Positions 58,772 to 64,000 of a stretch of DNA of 64,000 nucleotides are shown piece after piece; the first letter of the stretch is position 1, and each line of letters starts with the position of its first letter. The stretch is from contig NZ_VTER01000004.1 of the NCBI RefSeq assembly GCF_008180445.1, positions 248,001-312,000 of the forward strand, in the 5' to 3' direction. The DNA is from Bacillus_AB infantis_B. Its GTDB lineage: Bacteria; Bacillota; Bacilli; Bacillales; Cytobacillaceae. The notes under the pieces were generated by a model. That model did not search any database and had not been told where the DNA came from. It saw only the letters and a list, made by a program, of their open reading frames with translations. The position numbers and the translations under genes were made by a program.

Positions 58772-60322
58772 TTATAAGGGGATATTCCCATGCTTTTTGG
58801 CAGGCCGCGACTCCTTTTTATTCCGGAGCATCTCGAGCGCCTGAATCAGTTTGATCCTCGTATCCCGGGGATCAATGACATCATCCACCATGCCGCGGCT
58901 GGCGGCCACATAAGGATTGGCGAACTTTTCGCGGTATTCTTCGATTTTCTGTTCCCTGACTGCTTCAGGATCGCTGCTGCCCTGAATTTCGCGCGCAAAA
59001 ATGATATTGGCTGCTCCTTGAGGGCCCATGACCGCAATTTCAGCATTGGGCCAGGCAAACACAAGGTCAGCGCCGATGGATTTGCTGTTGAGGGCAACAT
59101 AGGCGCCGCCATAGGCTTTCCGGAGAATCACGGTCAGCTTTGGAACAGTCGCCTCCGAATAGGCATAAAGGATCTTGGCCCCATGCCTGATGATCCCTCC
59201 GTGCTCCTGCTTGATGCCCGGGAAGAAACCGGTTACATCTTCAAAGGTAATGAGCGGAATGTTGAAGGAATCGCAGAAACGGATAAATCTTGAAGCCTTA
59301 TCGGAAGAATCAATATCAAGACCGCCTGCCATTACCTTGGGCTGATTGCAGACAAGACCGACTGGTTCGCCTTTGATCCTCGCCAGCCCGACAACAATAT
59401 TCCTGGCAAAATCCTGCTGGACCTCCATGAACGAGCCTTCATCCACAATCTGTTCTACTACTTTGCGGACATCATAAGGCCTCAGGCTGTCAAAGGGGAT
59501 GCAGTCAGTCAGATCAGGCCGGTAATCGTCCTCTTCATCTGCTGAAAGCCGCGGCGGCTTTTCCTCGCTGTTCTGTGGAAGATAGCTGAGAAGCCTTCTT
59601 ACCTGCTGCAGGACTTCCTCTTCTGTCCCGCCCATGAAGTGGGCATTGCCGCTTATTGAATTATGTACCTCTGCGCCGCCAAGGTCTTCTGAAGAAATCT
59701 TTTCGCCTGTGACGGTCTCAATCACTTTTGGGCCGGTGATGAACATCTGGCTCGTTTTTTCGACCATAAAGACAAAATCTGTTATGGCAGGAGAATAAAC
59801 GGCACCGCCTGCACATGGTCCCATAATGACCGAAAGCTGCGGAATCACACCGGAATAAATACTGTTGCGGTAGAAAATGTGGCCATAGCCGTCAAGAGAT
59901 ACAACCCCTTCCTGGATCCTGGCCCCCCCTGAATCATTCAGTCCGATGAAAGGTGCACCATTTTTGGCAGCCAAATCCATGACATTCGCGATTTTCTTCG
60001 CATGCATTTCGCCAAGCGCGCCGCCAAAGACGGTGAAGTCCTGGGAGAATAAGTAGACAGGCCGGCCGTTCACCTTTCCATAGCCTGTAACAACCCCGTC
60101 TCCCGGCCCCTTTGCCCTGTCAAGGCCAAAGTCCGTCGATCTGTGCTCAATAAAGGGATTCAGTTCCACAAAGGTTTCTTCGTCCAGCATAAGGTCGATC
60201 CGCTCCCTGGCAGTCAGCTTCCCTTTCTCATGCTGCTTCTCTATCCGCTCGTCGCCCCCGCCCAGTTCCACCTCCCGGCGCCGGTCGTAGAGCTCATTGA
60301 TTTTTTCATAGATGTCGGTCAT
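58772..60322 (-). CDS. yqjD: Acyl-CoA carboxylase carboxyltransferase subunit YqjD (propionyl-CoA type)
   Basis: Carboxyltransferase of a biotin-dependent acyl-CoA carboxylase, or a methylmalonyl-CoA decarboxylase. The 516-residue crotonase-fold protein has FIGLNDSGGARIQEG, the oxyanion regions GPCAGGAVYSPAI and RKAYGGAYVALNSK, and PNAEIAVMGPQGAANI. The preceding gene is methylmalonyl-CoA epimerase, overlapping by 4 bp, which points to propionyl/methylmalonyl-CoA. No biotin carboxylase or mutase gene is in the window. Confidence 0.92.
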   Translation of the reverse strand: MTDIYEKINELYDRRREVELGGGDERIEKQHEKGKLTARERIDLMLDEETFVELNPFIEHRSTDFGLDRAKGPGDGVVTGYGKVNGRPVYLFSQDFTVFGGALGEMHAKKIANVMDLAAKNGAPFIGLNDSGGARIQEGVVSLDGYGHIFYRNSIYSGVIPQLSVIMGPCAGGAVYSPAITDFVFMVEKTSQMFITGPKVIETVTGEKISSEDLGGAEVHNSISGNAHFMGGTEEEVLQQVRRLLSYLPQNSEEKPPRLSADEEDDYRPDLTDCIPFDSLRPYDVRKVVEQIVDEGSFMEVQQDFARNIVVGLARIKGEPVGLVCNQPKVMAGGLDIDSSDKASRFIRFCDSFNIPLITFEDVTGFFPGIKQEHGGIIRHGAKILYAYSEATVPKLTVILRKAYGGAYVALNSKSIGADLVFAWPNAEIAVMGPQGAANIIFAREIQGSSDPEAVREQKIEEYREKFANPYVAASRGMVDDVIDPRDTRIKLIQALEMLRNKKESRPAKKHGNIPL

Positions 60323-60735
60323 GCTTCTTCCAGTCCTTTCTTCTCGCAGAATTCATAAAGTACGCTCCCGGATGACTTGGGATGGATAAACGCCACCTTC
60401 GCACCGCCCGCGCCTTTCTTTGCTTCATCATTAATCATTTTGATGCCTTTTTCTTTTATCTCTGCTATTCTTTCATTGATAGAGTCCACACCCAGTGCAA
60501 TATGGTGGATGCCTTCCCCCCGCTTTTCAATGAATTTTGCTATTGGGCTGCCTTCTCCCAGAGGTTCGAGAAGCTCAAGCTTGGCATTTCCTGCAAGAAG
60601 GAATGCCACCCTGACCCGCTCAGATTCGACATCTTCCACACCAAGCAGCTCGAGGCCGAGCACGTCTGTATAAAATGGAAGCGCACTGTCAAGCGAGCTG
60701 ACAGCGATCCCAATATGATCCACTTTGTTAATCAT
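60319..60735 (-). CDS. yqjC: Methylmalonyl-CoA epimerase
   Basis: Interconverts (R)- and (S)-methylmalonyl-CoA. The 138-residue VOC-fold protein shows KVDHIGIAVSSLDSALPFY (metal His), HHIALGVDSINERIAEIK (second ligand) and a C-terminal SVLYEFCEKK (metal Glu). It is the first gene of epimerase-yqjD, overlapping by 4 bp, with GGGGGGTTC before the ATG. It links odd-chain or branched-chain acyl-CoA use to succinyl-CoA. Confidence 0.92.
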   Translation of the reverse strand: MINKVDHIGIAVSSLDSALPFYTDVLGLELLGVEDVESERVRVAFLLAGNAKLELLEPLGEGSPIAKFIEKRGEGIHHIALGVDSINERIAEIKEKGIKMINDEAKKGAGGAKVAFIHPKSSGSVLYEFCEKKGLEEA

Positions 60736-60877
60736 TTATGAACCCCCCAGCTTGCATAATACTCTTAATATTCGATAAAAATGTCGAAATCCCTTCAAAG
60801 ATTGAGCGGTTGTTCATTTTGAATTTTCTTAGTAGAATAGAGTAGTAGATTAGAATGTCAGAAGGAGGGACTCCTGC

Positions 60878-60973
60878 TTGTCTAATAAAAACTTCCGCAA
60901 GATCATCGTTTATTTAATGATTTTCGCCATGCTCGCATCCACCCTTGCCGTTGGGGCAGCCATGTTTTTATAG
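60878..60973 (+). CDS. prli42: Stressosome-associated miniprotein Prli42 homologue
   Basis: A 31-residue membrane miniprotein: basic head MSNKNFRKIIVYLMIFAML and a hydrophobic tail ending GAAMFL. The K-N-F-R-K-I-I-V-Y-L-M pattern is the Prli42 family, in which the Listeria protein tethers the stressosome to the membrane. The start is TTG 60878 with AAGGAGGGA 9 bases upstream. A terminator follows the stop closely, so it is a complete gene. It lies divergent from the methylmalonyl-CoA epimerase gene. Confidence 0.8.
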   Translation: MSNKNFRKIIVYLMIFAMLASTLAVGAAMFL

Positions 60974-60978
60974 AACGT

Positions 60979-61008
60979 AAAAAAGGATCGCTTGTGCGAT
61001 CCTTTTAA
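60979..61008. terminator. Bidirectional terminator, prli42 / yqjB
   Basis: Perfect 11-bp stem AAAAGGATCGC/GCGATCCTTTT with a 4-nt loop; serves prli42 and the convergent yqjB. Confidence 0.9.
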
Positions 61009-61059
61009 ATTGCAGGTAGCCACTTGAATTCAAGGTTCCCTGCATTTTTTTGTGCCATA

Positions 61060-61611
61060 TTATTGCTTTGATGGCCATACTGGATTAAGTTCACTGATAG
61101 CACCGTACTCTTTACCCAGCTCTTCAAAGCTTTGCCCGGTTGATACAACCAAAACCTTGGTTCCGATTGGAATGATTTCATACAGGGACTCAATTGCTTC
61201 ATTCTGCATGCGGACACAGCCGGAGGAGACATATTTGCCGATGGATCCGGGCTCATTTGTCCCGTGGATCCCATATATCCGCCCGTCCGTCTCCTCAGCA
61301 TCAAAGCCGATCCATCTCGATCCGAGAGGATTTTCCGGGGAACCGCCAGGTATGTTTTTTCTTCTGTAATAAGGCTCCTTCGCCTTGACTGTGACAGTAA
61401 AAAGTCCCTCCGGCGTCAAATCAGCCGTCTTGCCTGTTGCAGCGCTAATGACCGTCTGGACCCTGTTTTCGTCAACAAGCGCAAGCTCATTTGTCTGTTT
61501 ATTGATGATGACGAAAGGGTCTCCAGGCAGCGGATTGGGCCCGATCGGCCAGATAGGAGAAAATGAAAAAGAAAGCGCAAGGATCGAAAGCATTTTAAGC
61601 ATCCATTTCAC
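61060..61611 (-). CDS. yqjB: L,D-transpeptidase (YkuD domain) YqjB
   Basis: Secreted cell-wall L,D-transpeptidase. The 183-residue protein has a signal peptide (1-20) and a YkuD domain: GDPFVIINKQTNELALVDEN, the catalytic block YGIHGTNEPGSIG and VSSGCVRMQNEAIE with the nucleophile Cys, then IIPIGTKVLVVSTG. The C terminus (GQSFEELGKEYGAIS) may be an attachment segment. It follows yqjA by 44 bp and is likely co-transcribed. Confidence 0.9.
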   Translation of the reverse strand: MKWMLKMLSILALSFSFSPIWPIGPNPLPGDPFVIINKQTNELALVDENRVQTVISAATGKTADLTPEGLFTVTVKAKEPYYRRKNIPGGSPENPLGSRWIGFDAEETDGRIYGIHGTNEPGSIGKYVSSGCVRMQNEAIESLYEIIPIGTKVLVVSTGQSFEELGKEYGAISELNPVWPSKQ

Positions 61612-61655
61612 CAGCCTGTATCATTTTTGAATAGCTTCTGCCTGCATGCCCTCGA

Positions 61656-62624
61656 TTATGCGCTTTTCTCTTTTTTCAATCCTTTAAAAGAACTTTTAAT
61701 GACCAGATATTGTTCCATTTCTTTAACAAAATGCAGGAGCGCCGCACGCGCTTCAAACTCCTCCCTTGTTCTTGGGAGGTCGCTCTCTTCGAAAGAAAGT
61801 TTCATCCGCAACAGCTTTTCCAGATACACAATCGCTGTATTGCCGGGATGAATATTGTCTGAAAGCTCTTCAATGAAATCAGCGACAATCTCTCCCTGCT
61901 CCACAGTGAGGCCGATCGATGTAACGGTCGGCAGCACCCTTTCAATGATTTCAAATTGCTTTTCCCTCATTTTAAAATAATGATAGTAAGAGTTTTCATT
62001 GCGGAGGAAGTGATTCTCAACATCCCTGAAAGCAAGGGTTTTGGCTTCCGAGATCAGCCTCTCTGTATCGGTGATTTCCCTGCCGTCCCAGTCGCTTTCA
62101 TTGGTGCGGAGATAGGTGATGATTTCATCAAAAATCTTCTTGAAGTTAACTTCAATCTGAAGCTGATATTTTTCAAGCTTTCTGTCAAGGCTTGGCATAT
62201 ACAGATTCGCCAGCAGAGCCACACCTATCCCGACACTAATGATTCCCAGTTCATTCAAGAGCAGGCTGCCAGTAACCTCGCCCGCAGAATAAATATGCAG
62301 GGTGATTACACTGCTGGACACAACCCCTTCACTTGCCTTCAGCATCACAGCCGTGGGGATGAAGAATAACAGCAGCAGCCCGATGACAGCCGGATGATAA
62401 GCAATGCCTTCAAAGAATACAGTGGAAAAAATCATGGCAAGCAGACAGGCCAGAAATCTGGCCCAGGAAGCTGTAAGCGACCTTTTTTTAGTCACTTGGA
62501 TGCATAAAATTGTCAATATGCCTGCAGATACAAAATTATTAAGCCCAAGCATTTGTGCAATGATAATGGAAACAGCTGTCCCGGCAGCTGTTTTTATCGT
62601 TCGGTATCCTATTCTGAATTTCAT
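61656..62624 (-). CDS. yqjA: Aromatic acid exporter family membrane protein YqjA (DUF939)
   Basis: Membrane protein of the FUSC/DUF939 family, possibly exporting aromatic or other acids. From ATG 62624 it has 322 residues: four to five N-terminal transmembrane segments (TAAGTAVSIIIAQMLG, FVSAGILTILCIQ, LACLLAMIFSTVFFEG, VIGLLLLFFIPTAVML), then a cytoplasmic helical domain. AGGAG fits this ATG (8 bases), better than an in-frame GTG 3 codons earlier. Upstream of yqjB in one unit. Confidence 0.88.
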   Translation of the reverse strand: MKFRIGYRTIKTAAGTAVSIIIAQMLGLNNFVSAGILTILCIQVTKKRSLTASWARFLACLLAMIFSTVFFEGIAYHPAVIGLLLLFFIPTAVMLKASEGVVSSSVITLHIYSAGEVTGSLLLNELGIISVGIGVALLANLYMPSLDRKLEKYQLQIEVNFKKIFDEIITYLRTNESDWDGREITDTERLISEAKTLAFRDVENHFLRNENSYYHYFKMREKQFEIIERVLPTVTSIGLTVEQGEIVADFIEELSDNIHPGNTAIVYLEKLLRMKLSFEESDLPRTREEFEARAALLHFVKEMEQYLVIKSSFKGLKKEKSA

Positions 62625-62734
62625 ATCATGCACTCCTATACATAGCAGCCATTCAGCGGAAATGAATACCCCTGAAGGCTGTAAATAAACTTATGTAAAG
62701 CCTCCCCGATATGCCCTGGGAAAAGCCGGCCAAT

Positions 62735-62766
62735 TGAAAAAGAAGATGATCTGGGACCATCTTCTT
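62735..62766 (-). terminator. Terminator after artM
   Basis: On the minus strand, perfect 9-bp stem AAGAAGATG/CATCTTCTT with a 9-nt loop, followed by TTTTC. Confidence 0.85.
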
Positions 62767-62780
62767 CCTAATTATACGTT

Positions 62781-63503
62781 TTAAAGCACTTTTTGCAAGA
62801 AGTCTCTTGCCCTCGGACTTTTGGGGCTTGAGAAAAACTCTTCCGGAGGAGAATCCTCTACAAGGACCCCTCCATCCAGAAAGAGGACCCGGTCTGCCAC
62901 TTCCTTGGCAAAGCCCATTTCATGGGTCACGATCACCATGGTCATCCCGCTGTGGGCAAGGGATTTCATGACGTCCAGCACTTCCTTGACCATTTCGGGA
63001 TCCAGGGCAGATGTCGGCTCGTCAAACAGCATCATGTCCGGCTGCATAGCCAATGCCCTCGCAATGGCCACCCTCTGCTTTTGTCCACCTGAAAGGCGGT
63101 TCGGATATTCATTCGCCTTCTCTGAAAGGCCAACCTTCTGCAAAAGCCCGGTGCCGATTTTTTCAGCTTCCTGCTTGGAAACTCCTTTTACTTTCATCGG
63201 GGCATATGTGAGATTCTCCAGCGCTGTCATATGCGGGAACAAGTGAAAGTGCTGAAAAACCATGCCTACTTCCTGCCTCACCTTCATAATATCCGTTTTC
63301 CGGCCGGTTACTTCCTCTTTGCCGATGAATATCCTACCGTCCGTCGGCTGCTCAAGCAGATTCAGGCACCGCAGAAATGTTGATTTCCCTGAGCCGGAAG
63401 GGCCGATGACCGCCACCACTTCACCGTCCTGGACCGTTGTGCTGATCCCTTTCAGCACCTCCAGGCTGCCGAAATTTTTATGCAGATTCTCTACTTTAAT
63501 CAC
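62781..63503 (-). CDS. artM: Amino acid ABC transporter ATP-binding protein ArtM
   Basis: ATPase of a polar amino acid (arginine-type) importer. The 240-residue protein has Walker A GPSGSGKST (34-42), signature LSGGQKQRVAIARA, Walker B MMLFDEPTSALD and the H-loop VIVTHEMGFA. It overlaps the permease gene by 8 bp. Equivalent to B. subtilis yqiZ/artM, which lies beside yqjA. The substrate-binding gene would be beyond the window. Confidence 0.94.
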   Translation of the reverse strand: MIKVENLHKNFGSLEVLKGISTTVQDGEVVAVIGPSGSGKSTFLRCLNLLEQPTDGRIFIGKEEVTGRKTDIMKVRQEVGMVFQHFHLFPHMTALENLTYAPMKVKGVSKQEAEKIGTGLLQKVGLSEKANEYPNRLSGGQKQRVAIARALAMQPDMMLFDEPTSALDPEMVKEVLDVMKSLAHSGMTMVIVTHEMGFAKEVADRVLFLDGGVLVEDSPPEEFFSSPKSPRARDFLQKVL

Positions 63504-64000
63504 TTCGCCTCATCCTCCTTTCAACCGCTTTGCCGATGATCGTCAATGTGATGACCATGAGATAATAAATCAGGCCCGCAATCAGAAGAGGCTCAAAGAA
63601 GGAATATTTCTGGGCGCCCACCTGATAGGAACGGCGCATAATATCCATGACTCCTATCGTTGTTACGATCGCTGATTCCTTCGTAAGTGTGATAAATTCA
63701 TTCATGAGGGCTGGAAGGATGTTTTTCAGCGCTTGCGGGAGGATGATATCCCACATCATCCTTTTATAAGGAATTCCAAGGGCCATTGATGCTTCCCGCT
63801 GCCCTTTGTCCACCGCCAGTATCCCGGCTCTGATCACCTCAGATATATAGGCTGCAGAATTGAGCCCGAAAGACAGCACAGCAGCTGCATACGGCTCAAT
63901 CTGGAAGCCGATGATCTGTGGGGAACCATAATAAATAAGCATCAATTGGAGCACCAGCGGCGTTCCTCTAAAGACGGAGGTATACGCATCCGCCAGCCAG
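63496..64000 (-). CDS. artQ: Amino acid ABC transporter permease ArtQ, 3' part only
   Basis: Permease of the arginine-type importer. The gene runs past the right edge: the frame stays open upstream of 63954 and reads WLADAYTSVFRGTPL into VLQLMLIYYG, the start of the conserved transporter core. Visible parts include AAYISEVIRAGILAVDKGQ, the EAA loop EASMALGIPYKRMMWDIILP, and transmembrane segments FEPLLIAGLIYYLMVITLTI. The N-terminal part is missing. The last codons overlap artM. Confidence 0.92.
   Translation of the reverse strand, partial: WLADAYTSVFRGTPLVLQLMLIYYGSPQIIGFQIEPYAAAVLSFGLNSAAYISEVIRAGILAVDKGQREASMALGIPYKRMMWDIILPQALKNILPALMNEFITLTKESAIVTTIGVMDIMRRSYQVGAQKYSFFEPLLIAGLIYYLMVITLTIIGKAVERRMRRSD

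Noticed and set aside
1..64000. CRISPR arrays, tRNA, rRNA, complete insertion sequences or prophage
   Set aside because: No spaced repeat array, transposase, integrase of a mobile element, phage gene or stable RNA was seen. XerD at 28219-29112 is the housekeeping recombinase.

Overview
The window is a chromosomal segment of an endospore-forming, Gram-positive Bacillaceae bacterium. The evidence is wall-to-wall homologues of Bacillus subtilis ypu/res, spoVA/spoIIA, fur/yqk and yqj genes in nearly the B. subtilis order. Start sites carry strong AGGAGG-type ribosome binding sites, starts include TTG and GTG, terminators are classical stem plus U-run, and there are many sporulation genes. The order departs from B. 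subtilis in several places and intergenic palindromes are present, so I do not think this is B. subtilis itself; it looks like another Bacillus-like genus. No rRNA, tRNA, CRISPR array, prophage or complete insertion sequence is visible.

Layout. 1-7.6 kb (mostly minus strand): start of sigX, the resDE two-component system, the resABC cytochrome c maturation genes and rluB. 7.7-14 kb: spmB, spmA, dacB, an Fe/Mn superoxide dismutase, ypuI, an unrecognised gene, scpB and scpA. 14.1-16.6 kb: a YjcZ-type miniprotein, ypuF, an orphan ribT, a 31-residue membrane protein and ypuA. 16.6-24.3 kb: lysA, a shortened spoVA operon (AA, AB, AEA, AF), the spoIIA operon (spoIIAA, spoIIAB, sigF) and dacF. 24.5-28 kb: the nucleoside catabolism operon drm-punA-pdp. 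28-34.5 kb: xerD, yqzK, fur, spoIIM, a GNAT enzyme, an endonuclease Q homologue, nudF, mciZ and yqkF. 34.5-42.3 kb: yqk genes interrupted by a ketone-body/HMG-CoA module (VOC protein, scoB, scoA, thiolase, HMG-CoA lyase). 42.2-44.5 kb: an SOS-controlled unit (uvrX/yqjW, a yolD-like gene, and a 50-residue ORF) and yqzH. 44.6-57.4 kb: yqjQ, yqjP, proI under a proline T-box, a glycosyltransferase, namA, a phosphatase, rnz, zwf, gndA, dinB and a lone CheW domain protein. 57.5-64 kb: yqjE, yqjD, the methylmalonyl-CoA epimerase gene, prli42, yqjB, yqjA, artM and the end of artQ.

How the genes work together. Four themes recur. (1) Sporulation: sigF and its anti-sigma switch, the SpoVA proteins, dacB-spmAB and dacF cortex genes, spoIIM, mciZ, and visible sigma-E-type promoters before dacB, spoIIM and probably mciZ. 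(2) Respiration and redox: resA-E, fur with a PerR-box-like site, SOD, and the oxidative pentose phosphate enzymes zwf and gndA. (3) Genome maintenance: two Y-family polymerases, endonuclease Q, xerD and scpAB. (4) Carbon and acyl-CoA use: nucleosides, acetoacetate/HMG-CoA and methylmalonyl-CoA genes.

The least ordinary points are: the clean absence of spoVAC-AD-AEB inside the spoVA operon; two copies of a palindromic intergenic element that differ by two extra perfect hairpins; a 3 x 20-bp direct repeat array between convergent genes; a tandem LexA-operator promoter driving a unit that may include a small unknown protein; and several miniproteins (MciZ, Prli42, a YjcZ type, and three without assigned function). 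I did not find a clearly new multi-gene defence or biosynthetic system; most of the window is conserved core chromosome.
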